This document shows positions 1-8,839 of a stretch of DNA of 64,000 nt, piece after piece (the first letter of the stretch is position 1; every line of letters starts with the position of its first letter). The notes under the pieces are model-generated. The model was given only the letters and a program-made list of their open reading frames with translations, searched no databases and was not told where the DNA came from. The stretch is from positions 558,001-622,000 of the forward strand of contig NZ_LS483440.1 in NCBI RefSeq assembly GCF_900476045.1, written 5' to 3'. The position numbers and the translations under genes were made by a program. This stretch comes from Gemella morbillorum. Its GTDB lineage: Bacteria > Bacillota > Bacilli > Staphylococcales > Gemellaceae.

Positions 1-599
1 TATATAAACTAGTACTATCAACCTATATATATCACCACCTAAGCTTATTGACAAATACCGGAACAATAACATACTCACTAAAATACATGTACTTATACAC
101 ATTTTATCTATTCTTTGACTTTGCGGGATACAGTTTAATGGCGGTAGGGAGTAGTAATATATTAGGAATAAGTACCCCGATGAACTTCAACAAGCCATTT
201 TTAAGTATAGACATAAAAGACTTTTGGAACAGATGGCACATAAGCTTATCAACATGGTTAAGAGACTTTGTCTTTTCGAGAGTTTTCATGGAAGCAACAA
301 AGAAAAAAAGGTTTAAAAAGCGATTAACAACCGCGATGTATGCTTATATGTTAAATATGTTGCTTATGGGATTCTGGCATGGATTAACGATAAGCTATAT
401 AATATATGGATTCTATCATGGTGTATTAATGGCAGGATTTGAATACTATCAAAAAAAGAGCAAGTTTTATAAAACTAATAAAAATAAAACATGGTATAAA
501 ATAGTAAGCTGGTTTATTACAATAAACTTAATAATGATAGGATTATATATTTTTTCAGGGGAACCATATAAGATAATAACAACAATATTAAAAAGATAA
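1..599 (+). CDS. dltB: DltB, D-alanyl transfer protein (MBOAT), 3' part
   Basis: This is the C-terminal part of the membrane O-acyltransferase that passes D-alanine from carrier DltC across the membrane towards lipoteichoic acid. The reading frame is open from base 3, so the start lies outside the window. The TTG at 48 is internal. The MBOAT motifs are visible: FDFAGYSLMAVG, then DFWNRWHISLS, and later FWHG, which holds the conserved His. Several hydrophobic segments separate them. dltC follows after 22 bases, behind a strong AAGGAG site, which fits the usual dlt operon order. dltA is presumably upstream. Identification is firm because both motif order and neighbours agree. Confidence 0.95.
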   Translation, partial: YKLVLSTYIYHHLSLLTNTGTITYSLKYMYLYTFYLFFDFAGYSLMAVGSSNILGISTPMNFNKPFLSIDIKDFWNRWHISLSTWLRDFVFSRVFMEATKKKRFKKRLTTAMYAYMLNMLLMGFWHGLTISYIIYGFYHGVLMAGFEYYQKKSKFYKTNKNKTWYKIVSWFITINLIMIGLYIFSGEPYKIITTILKR

Positions 600-621
600 T
601 AAAAACTAAGGAGAACGAACG

Positions 622-858
622 ATGATAAAAGAACAAATACTAGAAATGTTAGAAGAAATTTGTGAAGATGAAGTAGTAAGAGAAGATTTAGATATAAACT
701 TAAAAGAAGAAGGATTAATGGACTCATTAGCCTTTGTAGAAATGTTAGTTAGAATAGAGGAAAACTTTGGACTAAGTATTGCACCAACTGAAGTAACATA
801 CGAAGAAATAGATACACCAAACAAAGTTATTTCATATATAGAAAATAGGTTAGGGTAA
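622..858 (+). CDS. dltC: DltC, D-alanyl carrier protein
   Basis: This 78-residue acidic acyl-carrier protein accepts activated D-alanine from DltA on a phosphopantetheine arm and delivers it to DltB. The attachment Ser is Ser35 in the motif GLMDSLAF. Length and charge are normal for the family. The start is preceded by a good ribosome site (aaggag). The gene lies between dltB and dltD, with dltD starting one base after its stop, so translation is probably coupled. Confidence 0.97.
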   Translation: MIKEQILEMLEEICEDEVVREDLDINLKEEGLMDSLAFVEMLVRIEENFGLSIAPTEVTYEEIDTPNKVISYIENRLG

Positions 859-859
859 T

Positions 860-2032
860 ATGGTAAAGCTAAAAGCATTTATAATATCGATAGTTTTGGT
901 GTTGATAACCCTTTTGATATTAAATGAAACATATATAAAAAAAATAGATGATTATTACAAAGTAAAAGATAACAGTATTCGCTATAATACATCATATGAA
1001 AAATATAAAAGCTATGATATACTAACGCAAAATATAACATCAAACACATTAGTACTATTGGGGTCATCGGAATTAACAGCAACGATTAATGAAGGTTATC
1101 ATCCTAAGAAAATTTTCAACTACAATGATTTTAATATTATGCAAATTGGAGGAGGTCATTTTCAAAATATAATCCACGCCGCTACGTTAGGCTCAATTGG
1201 CAATGATGTAAAGAATAATAAAATTGTGATGATAGAATCTATTCAATGGTTTGATAATAAAAATGGAATTTTAAAAGATGCGTTTTTATCAAGAATATCG
1301 GAAGAACATGTTTACAGGACGATGGTAAATGAAAAAATTAGTCAAGAAACAAAAGAGAAATTTATTAATAGGATTATTGAATTATCAGAAACTAATAAAG
1401 AAATGCACAAAAAATTTAAAAGCTATAAAAAATATTTTCTAGATAATAAAGGGAGTTTTATAACGGGTGAACTTTTGAAATTTGATAATTATATTTATTC
1501 CTTTAAAAATAAACATAGCTTTTATGAAAAAAATTTAAAGGAAAGTTATCCTTTAGAGGGAGAAAAAACACCGGATTATAATTGGGAAGATATAAAAGAG
1601 CAGTTCACAAAAGAAGCCAAGACTAAAACAAATAATAATAAGTATGGAATTGATAATGCATATTATGAGAAATATATTAAAAATAAGTATGATAGCCTAA
1701 AAAACATTTCAAAGAATACACGCTATGATGACTCACCAGAATATAAAGACTTAGATATATTTTTATCAATAGCAAAAGATTTAGGAGTAAATTTAAAAAT
1801 TGCGATTTTTCCTCCTCATGGTAAGTGGAGTGACTATAGCGGAATAACGAGAGAGACAAGATCGGTTGTTTATACTAAGCTAAAAGATATTGCTAAAAAA
1901 TATAATATAGAAGTAATGGATTATTCTAATAAAGAATATGAATCATACTTTATGTATGACGTGATGCATTTAGGATGGAGAGGATGGATTGATTTTGAAA
2001 GAGATCTTTATAAATTTGCAAAAGAAAATTAG
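860..2032 (+). CDS. dltD: DltD, teichoic acid D-alanylation SGNH-type protein
   Basis: DltD is a single-pass membrane protein with an extracellular SGNH-hydrolase-like domain needed for the last step of D-alanine transfer to teichoic acids. Residues 5-22 form a hydrophobic N-terminal anchor. The nucleophile region GSSE is at residues 68-71. The Asp/His end is seen as YDVMHLGWRGW near residue 365. The 390-residue length is normal. The start is one base after the dltC stop. The 3' end overlaps a short dltX-like frame. Confidence 0.95.
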   Translation: MVKLKAFIISIVLVLITLLILNETYIKKIDDYYKVKDNSIRYNTSYEKYKSYDILTQNITSNTLVLLGSSELTATINEGYHPKKIFNYNDFNIMQIGGGHFQNIIHAATLGSIGNDVKNNKIVMIESIQWFDNKNGILKDAFLSRISEEHVYRTMVNEKISQETKEKFINRIIELSETNKEMHKKFKSYKKYFLDNKGSFITGELLKFDNYIYSFKNKHSFYEKNLKESYPLEGEKTPDYNWEDIKEQFTKEAKTKTNNNKYGIDNAYYEKYIKNKYDSLKNISKNTRYDDSPEYKDLDIFLSIAKDLGVNLKIAIFPPHGKWSDYSGITRETRSVVYTKLKDIAKKYNIEVMDYSNKEYESYFMYDVMHLGWRGWIDFERDLYKFAKEN

Positions 2033-2153
2033 TGATAAGCAAAAACTTATATTATGGGTGATATTTTTCTATGTAGTTATAATGATAATTATTATTTACT
2101 CATTTATGACAGACTTTTCTAATATTCAGGAATATGTCTATAGTGAATTTTAA
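2016..2153 (+). CDS. dltX: DltX-like small membrane protein, placed downstream of dltD
   Basis: This short frame overlaps the end of dltD and would start at a TTG (2016; TTG at 1995 is possible). It encodes about 45 residues: a basic N-terminus, one hydrophobic helix (LWVIFFYVVIMIIIYSF) and the C-terminal end EYVYSEF. That end fits the FxYxEF-like terminus of known DltX proteins, where the C-terminal Tyr is thought to take part in D-alanine transfer. Single-pass topology, size and operon context all agree. Two things are unusual: known dltX genes usually lie before dltA, and no ATG is present. A terminator follows at once. I am fairly but not fully sure. Confidence 0.7.
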   Translation: MQKKISDKQKLILWVIFFYVVIMIIIIYSFMTDFSNIQEYVYSEF

Positions 2154-2160
2154 ATAGAAC

Positions 2161-2197
2161 AAAGGGGATTGACTTTAAGTTGATCTCCTTTTATAAA
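2161..2197 (+). terminator. Rho-independent terminator of the dlt operon
   Basis: A 15-pair stem (several G-U pairs) starts at aaaggggattgactt and closes with aagttgatctccttt, followed by T residues. It lies 8 bases after the dltX-like stop. Confidence 0.75.
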
Positions 2198-2335
2198 CAG
2201 GTTGGAATGATAAAACAAATATTTTGAATGAATTTTCAGAAAAATCCAAAGAAATGATATTCAATTAATTGCTTTTAATTTTAGATTATTGTAAAATAGT
2301 TACTATTAAAATATAAGTAAAAAAGGAAATTGTAA

Positions 2336-3166
2336 ATGAAAAAAGAAGCGTACTTTTATTTAGAAATGAGAGAACATGAATTAAAAGTTCCTTATACAGG
2401 AAAAAATAGAAGAATAAGGGTACTTTTGCCAAAAGGATATAAAGAAGATGAACATCGTAGTTATCCAGTAGTATATATGAATGATGGTCAAAATGTTTTT
2501 TATAGTGGAGAATCGTATAGTGGACATTCTTGGAAAGTTATTCCAGCAATAAAAAGAAACCCTGATATGCCAAGAATGATTATTGTAGGAATTGATAATG
2601 ATAATGATGGGCGTATGAATGAATATGCTCCATGGAGATTTTCTAATACTCCATTACTATCATTTGGTCTTACTTTAGGCGGACTTGGAAGTGAATATAC
2701 AGATTTTTTTATTAACGTAGTAAAACCGTTTGTTGACAGTACATATCGTACAAAACCAGAGCGTGAGTATACAGCAATGATAGGAAGCTCTTTAGGTGCT
2801 AATATTTCTCAATATATTGGATTGGAACACAAAGATAAAATTGGGGCATTAGGAATATTTTCATCAGCAAATTGGTTGAATCAAGTAGAGTTTGATCGAT
2901 ATATAGCTAAACATAAATTAGAAAATCAACGTGTTTATATACAGGTAGGGACTAATGAAGGGGATGATACTGATAGACAACTTACTTATGGAAACATAAA
3001 ACAATCATACATAAGTACAAGCCTAGATTATTATCGCCAATTAATAGAAGCGGGACTAACAACAAAAGAAATTAAACTAAATGTTGTCGCCGATGCAGAG
3101 CATAGTGAAGAATATTGGGCGAAATACCTGCCAGATTGTCTAAGATTTATTAGTGAAGAATGGTAA
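2336..3166 (+). CDS. Putative esterase, alpha/beta hydrolase (PF00756 type)
   Basis: This is a cytoplasmic serine hydrolase of the esterase-D/enterochelin-esterase-like group, 276 residues with no signal peptide. The nucleophile elbow GSSLG is at residues 150-154 (Ser152). An acid is likely in GTNEGDDTD and the His in AEHSEEYW near the C-terminus. YPVVYMNDGQNVF is the usual oxyanion-side strand. The true substrate cannot be read from the sequence. It is followed after 22 bases by a second esterase and then an ATP-grasp ligase, so the three probably work on one small molecule (inference). Confidence 0.8.
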   Translation: MKKEAYFYLEMREHELKVPYTGKNRRIRVLLPKGYKEDEHRSYPVVYMNDGQNVFYSGESYSGHSWKVIPAIKRNPDMPRMIIVGIDNDNDGRMNEYAPWRFSNTPLLSFGLTLGGLGSEYTDFFINVVKPFVDSTYRTKPEREYTAMIGSSLGANISQYIGLEHKDKIGALGIFSSANWLNQVEFDRYIAKHKLENQRVYIQVGTNEGDDTDRQLTYGNIKQSYISTSLDYYRQLIEAGLTTKEIKLNVVADAEHSEEYWAKYLPDCLRFISEEW

Positions 3167-3188
3167 ACAAGAGTTATAGGAGGAAAGA

Positions 3189-3932
3189 GTGTTGAATATA
3201 GAAAATTTAAGTCATTATAGTGGAAACTTAGGACGAGAGATGGTATTAAATCGTTATGGGCATTCAGGATTACCAATAGTTGTCTTTCCATCATCAGGAG
3301 GAACGCACAATGAATATTATGATTTTGGTATGATTGATGCTTGTGAAGCGTTTATAAACGAGGGAAGTGTTCAATTTTTCACATTGTCAAGTATAGATAG
3401 TGAGTCATGGCTTTGTGATTGGAAAAGCGGGCATGATCGTGCGTTAGCACATACTCAATATGAAAAATACGTAATAGAAGAAGCTATTCCTTTTATTAAG
3501 CATAAAACAGGTTGGTTTGGACCGATGATGGCAACTGGTTGTAGTATGGGAGGGTACCATTCATTTAATATTTTCCTACAACATCCGGATGTCTTTGACA
3601 AAGTTATTGCTTTAAGTGGAGTATATGACGCAAGATTTTTCGTTGGAGAGTATGGGAATGACGAACTGATTTATCGCAATTCTCCAAGTGACAATATTTG
3701 GACGCAAAATGATGGTTGGTTTATTGATCATTATAGGAAGGCAGATATAATTGTTTGTACTGGACTTGGACCATGGGAACATGATGGCTTGCCATCATTC
3801 TTTAATTTGAAAAAAGCGTTTGAAGAAAAAAATATTCCAGCATGGTTTGATGTTTGGGGTGAGGATGTTGCTCATGACTGGCCTTGGTGGCGAATTCAAA
3901 TGCCATACTTCCTAGAAAAATTAAATTTATAA
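3189..3932 (+). CDS. Putative esterase, second of the pair
   Basis: This 247-residue alpha/beta hydrolase is distantly related to the preceding esterase. The nucleophile motif GCSMGG is at residues 117-122 (Ser119), with a Cys just before the Ser. The His is probably in DVAHDWPWW near the end. It starts with GTG at 3189 (TTG at 3192 also fits), five bases after AGGAGG. No signal peptide is present. Its order between another esterase and an ATP-grasp ligase suggests a shared substrate. The substrate is unknown. Confidence 0.8.
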   Translation: MLNIENLSHYSGNLGREMVLNRYGHSGLPIVVFPSSGGTHNEYYDFGMIDACEAFINEGSVQFFTLSSIDSESWLCDWKSGHDRALAHTQYEKYVIEEAIPFIKHKTGWFGPMMATGCSMGGYHSFNIFLQHPDVFDKVIALSGVYDARFFVGEYGNDELIYRNSPSDNIWTQNDGWFIDHYRKADIIVCTGLGPWEHDGLPSFFNLKKAFEEKNIPAWFDVWGEDVAHDWPWWRIQMPYFLEKLNL

Positions 3933-3964
3933 TTAAGAATAAAAAAGAAAAGAGGAAAAAATTT

Positions 3965-5128
3965 ATGAATTACATAGTTATATCACCGTATTATCCACAT
4001 AACTTCCAAAAATTTTCGATAGAATTAAAAAAACAAGGAATTAATGTACTTGGTATTGGAGAAGAACCTTATGATCAATTAGATGATCGATTAAAAGAAG
4101 CTTTAACTGAGTATTTTCGCGTGAATAGTCTTGAGGATATAGAGGAAGTAAAACGTGCAGTAGCGTTTTTATTCCATAAACATGGGCGTATAGAACGTAT
4201 TGAATCTCAAAATGAGTATTGGATGGAGTTAGATGCAGCACTTCGTACGCAATTTAATGTTTTCGGACTTAAGGAACGTGATTTGAAAAAAACAAAACAC
4301 AAATCAGAGATGAAAAAATACTTTGAAAAAGCTGGTGTTCCAGTAGTTCCAGGATTTTTAGTTAAAAAAGAAGCTGACATAGAAAAAGGTGTAAAAAAAT
4401 TAAAGTTACCATTAATAGCTAAACCAGATAATGGGGTAGGAGCAGCTAAAACTTTTAAACTAAAGGATAAAAATGATGTTGAAAATTTCAAAAAAGATTG
4501 GGATAGAAAGACAGCATATTTCTTAGAACCGTTTGTTGATAATTCCGACATTGTAACATTTGATGGATTAATTGATTCAAAAGGAAATATTGTATTTTCA
4601 ACTAGTATAGTATATTATCATACACCATTGGAATTATTAAATAATAATACACTTGATTGGGTTTATTACATAGATAAAGATTTAGATCCAAAACTTGTTG
4701 AATATGGGAAAGCAGCGGTAAAAGCATTTGGAATGAAGGAACGTTTTTTCCATATTGAATTTTTCAAAACAGAGGATGATTATATTGCAATTGAGTACAA
4801 TAACCGTCCAGCAGGTGCATTTGCACTAGATGTTTATAATTATTCGCACTCAGCAGATTTCTTTAAACTTTATGCAGAGGTTGTAGTAGGTAAGGATGTA
4901 GAATTGAATTTAGATTCAAAATATGGATTAGCTTCGACTCGTCGTGATTACAAAGACTATGCACATACAGAAGAAGAAATTAGACATAAATATCAAGAAA
5001 AATTAAAAGCAGTTTTAAGAATGCCAGAGGCATTTTCAGAACTTCAGGGGAATGTAATGTATGTTCTTGTAGCTGATACATTAGATGAAATGCGTGAAAT
5101 GGAAGATTTTGTAGGTAAATTAAAATAA
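3965..5128 (+). CDS. ATP-grasp carboxylate ligase-like protein
   Basis: This 387-residue ATP-grasp enzyme would activate a carboxylate as acyl phosphate and join it to an amine or thiol. The start is the ATG after agaggaaaaaattt. Upstream in-frame codons overlap the esterase and lack a ribosome site. An N-terminal Rossmann-like domain (residues 1-100) is followed by the nucleotide-binding region LIAKPDNGVGAA, then FLEPFVD, and a metal-binding end FHIEFF...AIEYNNRPAG. These fit the carbamoyl-phosphate-synthase/biotin-carboxylase-like branch. The substrate is unknown. It sits in an operon with two esterases and ends at a strong terminator. Confidence 0.8.
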   Translation: MNYIVISPYYPHNFQKFSIELKKQGINVLGIGEEPYDQLDDRLKEALTEYFRVNSLEDIEEVKRAVAFLFHKHGRIERIESQNEYWMELDAALRTQFNVFGLKERDLKKTKHKSEMKKYFEKAGVPVVPGFLVKKEADIEKGVKKLKLPLIAKPDNGVGAAKTFKLKDKNDVENFKKDWDRKTAYFLEPFVDNSDIVTFDGLIDSKGNIVFSTSIVYYHTPLELLNNNTLDWVYYIDKDLDPKLVEYGKAAVKAFGMKERFFHIEFFKTEDDYIAIEYNNRPAGAFALDVYNYSHSADFFKLYAEVVVGKDVELNLDSKYGLASTRRDYKDYAHTEEEIRHKYQEKLKAVLRMPEAFSELQGNVMYVLVADTLDEMREMEDFVGKLK

Positions 5129-5132
5129 GAAG

Positions 5133-5165
5133 AAACCGAGGTCATAATAACCTCGGTTTTTATTT
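5133..5165 (+). terminator. Rho-independent terminator after the ATP-grasp gene
   Basis: A perfect 10-bp stem, aaaccgaggt / acctcggttt, has a 7-base loop and is followed by TTATTTT. Confidence 0.95.
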
Positions 5166-5211
5166 TGCGAATTAATACAATGTTTTACAGGTATTAATGT
5201 ATACTATTACT

Positions 5212-5240
5212 TTGAAATTACTGCATAAATATGTTATAAT
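5212..5240 (+). promoter_or_regulatory. Sigma-A type promoter of fbp
   Basis: TTGAAA (5212-5217) and TATAAT (5235-5240) are separated by 17 bases. TG precedes the -10 box. fbp starts 34 bases downstream. Confidence 0.75.
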
Positions 5241-5273
5241 TTAATAAATATAAAACGATTTCAAGGAGACATT

Positions 5274-7220
5274 ATGATGATATCTAGGGAACATTTAGAA
5301 TTATTATCACAAAATTTTAGAAATATTGATGAAACAACTAAAGAGATTATAAATCTTGAGGCAATACTTTCTTTACCTAAGGGGACAGAACATTTTTTAA
5401 GTGATATACATGGAGAATATGAGGCTTTTGATCATATATTACGAAATGGCTCTGGAGTGATAAAAGAAAAGCTAAAAGAAGTATTTGGTAATAGATTACC
5501 TAAAAAAGAGCTGAATTTACTAGCAACAATTATTTACTATCCAGAGGAAAAATTAAATCTTCTAAAAAAAGAACTAGGTAATCAAGAATACAAAGAATAT
5601 CAAAAAATTCTGCTATTAAGATTATTAGAAGTTACACAAATTGCAGCACGAAAATATACTCGTTCAAAAGTACGTAAGTTATTACCTAAAAATTTTGATT
5701 ATATAATTGAAGAACTTTTATATAAAATGCAAAATCGAGATAAAGAAGATTATTATGAAAAAATACTGGAGAATATTATTGAACTTGGGGCAGGAGATAA
5801 GTTTATAATTGAATTATCATTGAGTATTCATAAACTTATTATCGATCATCTGCATATTGTTGGAGATGTTTATGATCGAGGACCATATCCTGATAAAATC
5901 ATGGATAGATTACTTGAATACCACTCTGTTGATATTCAATGGGGAAATCATGATATGTTGTGGATAGGAGCTTATCTTGGCGATAGGATTTCATTAGCTA
6001 ATGTAATTCGTATTTGTGCTAGATACGATAATTTAGATATAGTTGAAGATAGGTATGGAATTTCTTTACGTTCATTATTAAATTTAAGTGAAACGATTTA
6101 TAAGGATGATTCATGTAAAGAGTTTTTACCAAAACTATCTAAAGATGATAAATTAAAATATAGTGAACATGAAATTATGCAGATAGCTCGTATGCACAAA
6201 GCGATGGCAATAATCCAGTTTAAAATAGAAAAACAAATTATTGATAAATATCCAGAATTTAATCTTAGTAGTCGCGCATTACTAGATAAAATAGATTTTG
6301 AGAAGAAGACAGTAACAATAAGAGGGAAGGTTTATCTGTTGACTTCTTGTGATTTTCCTACTGTTGACACAAAAAATCCATACAAGCTAACAAAAGAAGA
6401 AGAAAAAGTTATGACAAAACTTCGAGAATTATTTATTACAAGTGATAAATTAAAAAAACATATAGAGCTATTTATTAACAAAGGTGCAATGTATACTTGT
6501 TATAATGGTAATTTACTTATACATGGTTGTATGCCGGTAGATGATATGGGAAATTTCCAAGAGTTTATTTATGAAGGAAATAAATATTCAGGAAAAGCCA
6601 TGCTAGACTTTTTTGATAAAAAAATACGTAGTATTTTCTATAGTAATATCCGACAAGATAATGGATTATTCTTCTATCTTTGGCAAGGAGAATATTCTCC
6701 ATTGTTTGGGAAAAGAGACATGACAACATTTGAAAGATACTTTATAGAAGATAAAACTACGCACGAAGAACTAAAAAATGCATACTATCAACTACGAGAT
6801 AATGAAGAGTTTTGCATAAAACTTCTTAAAGAATTCGGCTTATCATCAGATGGGCATATTATTAATGGACATACACCAGTTAAAGCTTCTAAGGGAGAAA
6901 ATCCGGTAAAAGCAGGTGGACGAACCATAGTTATAGATGGTGGGATGTCAAGAGCTTATCATAAAACAACAGGTCACGGTGGATATACATTGACATATAA
7001 TTCTTATGGACTTCAAATAATGAGCCATGATATTTTCCAAAGTAAAAAACAAGCTTTAAAAAATGAAACTGACATAGTATCAACAAGACGTGTTGTAGAT
7101 AGACTTGATAGAAAAAGAGTTTCTGATACAGATAATGGTGTTAAAATTAAAAAACAGATAGAAGTATTGAAGCTCCTTTTAGAAGAATATAGAGAAGGTA
7201 CATTAGTAGAGAGATTTTAA
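5274..7220 (+). CDS. fbp: Fructose-1,6-bisphosphatase class III
   Basis: This 648-residue gluconeogenic enzyme removes the 1-phosphate of fructose 1,6-bisphosphate. It belongs to the class III (B. subtilis YydE/Fbp) metallophosphatase family. The metal-binding motifs appear in order: SDIHGEYE (residues 43-50), GDVYDRG (about 197-203) and GNHD (about 223-226), with INGHTPVK further on. The length is normal. Two adjacent ATG codons follow AAGGAG. The first is given here; the second, at 5277, is equally good. It is monocistronic with its own promoter. No clear terminator lies directly after it; a strong hairpin is 300 bases on. Confidence 0.95.
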   Translation: MMISREHLELLSQNFRNIDETTKEIINLEAILSLPKGTEHFLSDIHGEYEAFDHILRNGSGVIKEKLKEVFGNRLPKKELNLLATIIYYPEEKLNLLKKELGNQEYKEYQKILLLRLLEVTQIAARKYTRSKVRKLLPKNFDYIIEELLYKMQNRDKEDYYEKILENIIELGAGDKFIIELSLSIHKLIIDHLHIVGDVYDRGPYPDKIMDRLLEYHSVDIQWGNHDMLWIGAYLGDRISLANVIRICARYDNLDIVEDRYGISLRSLLNLSETIYKDDSCKEFLPKLSKDDKLKYSEHEIMQIARMHKAMAIIQFKIEKQIIDKYPEFNLSSRALLDKIDFEKKTVTIRGKVYLLTSCDFPTVDTKNPYKLTKEEEKVMTKLRELFITSDKLKKHIELFINKGAMYTCYNGNLLIHGCMPVDDMGNFQEFIYEGNKYSGKAMLDFFDKKIRSIFYSNIRQDNGLFFYLWQGEYSPLFGKRDMTTFERYFIEDKTTHEELKNAYYQLRDNEEFCIKLLKEFGLSSDGHIINGHTPVKASKGENPVKAGGRTIVIDGGMSRAYHKTTGHGGYTLTYNSYGLQIMSHDIFQSKKQALKNETDIVSTRRVVDRLDRKRVSDTDNGVKIKKQIEVLKLLLEEYREGTLVERF

Positions 7221-7850
7221 TATTTGCTAAATATTTATAGTTAAAAATATTACAAATTTTCCATTATCATTTTGAATATTCTTAAATACTCGTAAAGCTT
7301 TGTTATATAAGCTTTCTGGTGTTTTTCTTTAGGAAGATACTTCACGTTTCTTTGTATAATCTGTTATGAATTGATTGTCAAAAGTGGTAAAAGGGTAGTA
7401 AATTTATTTCTCCTAAGTTCTAAATGTTTTGCTTGCTGTTCTTTCTCAAAACGTTTCATTTCTTCCATAACTTGCTTGTAGATATAGTCAGATTGATTTT
7501 CTATCGTTGTTTAAAAAGATGATGTTCTCACTTCCTTTCTCTGGATTGAAAGGAAGTGAGTTTTACTTTTTTTCCTCTTTTTACTTTTAGTCGCGATGTA
7601 AAAGAGGGATTTGTTGTATTGTTAGTCAAAAACTTTTTGGATAAAAAATGCATATAAACAGATTGATTTCTGTTTATGTATTGTAGTGTTAATTTATATT
7701 ATTGGAAAAGGTGAAAAACCATGGAAGCGTCATATATATGAGGTGCCACACTTGTAAATAATCGCTGTGAAAAACGGGCTTACAATATATTTTTTCATAG
7801 CAATTTTTCTATAAAAAAGGAACCGACAATATAAGATTTTATATCTTACA
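7221..7850. other. Non-coding stretch with gene relics
   Basis: No intact gene is seen over 630 bases. On the minus strand, about 7380-7500 can be read as a broken peptide rich in Lys/Glu (it includes MEEMKRFEKEQQAKH), interrupted by stops. It looks like the remains of a gene I cannot identify. A strong plus-strand hairpin lies at 7527-7575, and a weak inverted repeat (ATAAACAG/CTGTTTAT) near 7652-7677. The stretch borders an acquired-looking ABC/TetR module, so it may be the decayed edge of a mobile element (inference). Confidence 0.5.
7527..7575 (+). terminator. Strong terminator-like hairpin in relic region
   Basis: The 13-bp perfect stem ctcacttcctttc / gaaaggaagtgag has an 8-base loop. 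It is followed by TTTTACTTTTTTT. It is far from the fbp stop and may have belonged to a lost gene. Confidence 0.75.
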
Positions 7851-7856
7851 TTATCG
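7813..7856 (-). terminator. Terminator of the TetR/ABC/KTR operon
   Basis: On the minus strand a 15-base near-perfect stem (CCGATAATGTAAGAT with its partner) is followed by TTCCTTTTTTAT. It overlaps the inferred end of the decayed KTR gene. Confidence 0.75.
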
Positions 7857-8035
7857 GCTTTGCTTCTTTGCTCCGGTTCTTTAAATATGATTATTTTTAT
7901 TTCTTTTATATTGACCAAAGTTTCTAATTTACACTTAGGACAATAAAGAGGAAAATTTTTTAATTCAATATCTTTTCGTAGTTTTATTCGAGTTTACTTA
8001 TATACAGGACACAAATCCCATTCTGTTATGAACAT
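7851..8035 (-). pseudogene. Decayed cysteine-rich KTR domain gene
   Basis: Read from ATG at 8035, 16 bases after the permease stop and behind AAGGA, the frame gives MFITEWDLCPVYK, a stop, then TRIKLRKDIELKNFPLYCPK, then CKLETLVNI. This matches small Cys-rich KTR proteins, which carry two CPxC pairs and a KTR motif. The second Cys of the first pair is Tyr. The KTR region has lost a codon and holds a stop. The normal ending (KxQSR then stop) is only reached by a frameshift near EPE. In other Firmicutes these genes commonly ride on conjugative elements beside TetR/ABC cargo (from memory). I judge it non-functional. Confidence 0.75.
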
Positions 8036-8050
8036 TTTAATAATTTCCTT

Positions 8051-8827
8051 TTAGTTGTAATCAGTATACCTCCACCAAGCTATTGTTGAAATTAGCCCTA
8101 AAACACTTACCCCAAATAAGCTAATTATGCTTCCTAAATTAAATGCCACTTTTCCTGTAATACCACTTGCAAGTGCAGGAATAGACCACGGAATATATTC
8201 ACCCAGATTAAGAGCTGAACCAAGCTGAGAAAAAAGAATTGTAAAAACAATAAATGCCAATGGTGATAAATATCCACGACCTAAGCAAGCAAAAAATGCA
8301 ACCGGAGTAGAGAGTAGGATAGTAAGGGTAGTACAATAACTAAAAGTGAGTATACCTTTGGAAACAATTATAGAGTCCCAACCAGCAAGTCCAATCAATT
8401 TACCAGCTAATAATCCTAACAAAAGAGCAAAAATTGATATAACATAACTCCATAAAGCAATAACTATAAACTTGGATAATACAACAGTTTCTCTTTTTAT
8501 TGGAAGTATTAATAAATCTATCATTGTTTTATCAGAATATTCTCTACCAAAAATCCAAGATGTTATAAATCCGAAGATGAGTAAACCTCCAACAGAAATT
8601 ACTTGTGATAAGGATATAAAGTATGATGACCAATCTGTTATCCTTATCATTTCTATTTTTGCTGAAATCAAACCAAGATTTTTGAAATACTCTGGATATT
8701 TCATCATAGCTGTAAACAGCCCGACAATAAAAGGAACAAAACATATAGAACAGATTGTTATCACGGAAAGTTTTGATTTTATCAACTTTCTCCATTCAAT
8801 TAGAATACAGGTGCTCAATTTATTCAT
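8051..8827 (-). CDS. ABC-2 type transporter permease
   Basis: This 258-residue membrane subunit has about six hydrophobic segments, beginning with residues 19-40 after a basic N-terminus (EWRKLIKSK). The layout resembles BcrB-type and lantibiotic-immunity-type permeases. The ATP-binding partner is immediately upstream (stop at 8840, 12 bases away), and the TetR regulator precedes that. The complex is likely an exporter or self-protection pump for a peptide or drug. The substrate is not known. Confidence 0.85.
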   Translation of the reverse strand: MNKLSTCILIEWRKLIKSKLSVITICSICFVPFIVGLFTAMMKYPEYFKNLGLISAKIEMIRITDWSSYFISLSQVISVGGLLIFGFITSWIFGREYSDKTMIDLLILPIKRETVVLSKFIVIALWSYVISIFALLLGLLAGKLIGLAGWDSIIVSKGILTFSYCTTLTILLSTPVAFFACLGRGYLSPLAFIVFTILFSQLGSALNLGEYIPWSIPALASGITGKVAFNLGSIISLFGVSVLGLISTIAWWRYTDYN

Positions 8828-8839
8828 TCCGTACTCCTC

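Noticed and set aside
3884-3964. Longer N-terminus for the ATP-grasp protein
   Set aside because: It would overlap the esterase, has no ribosome site, and the Rossmann strand MNYIVISPYYP begins at the ATG at 3965.
7730-7918. Minus-strand 62-codon open frame
   Set aside because: It is the out-of-frame continuation of the decayed KTR gene through its terminator, not a separate gene.
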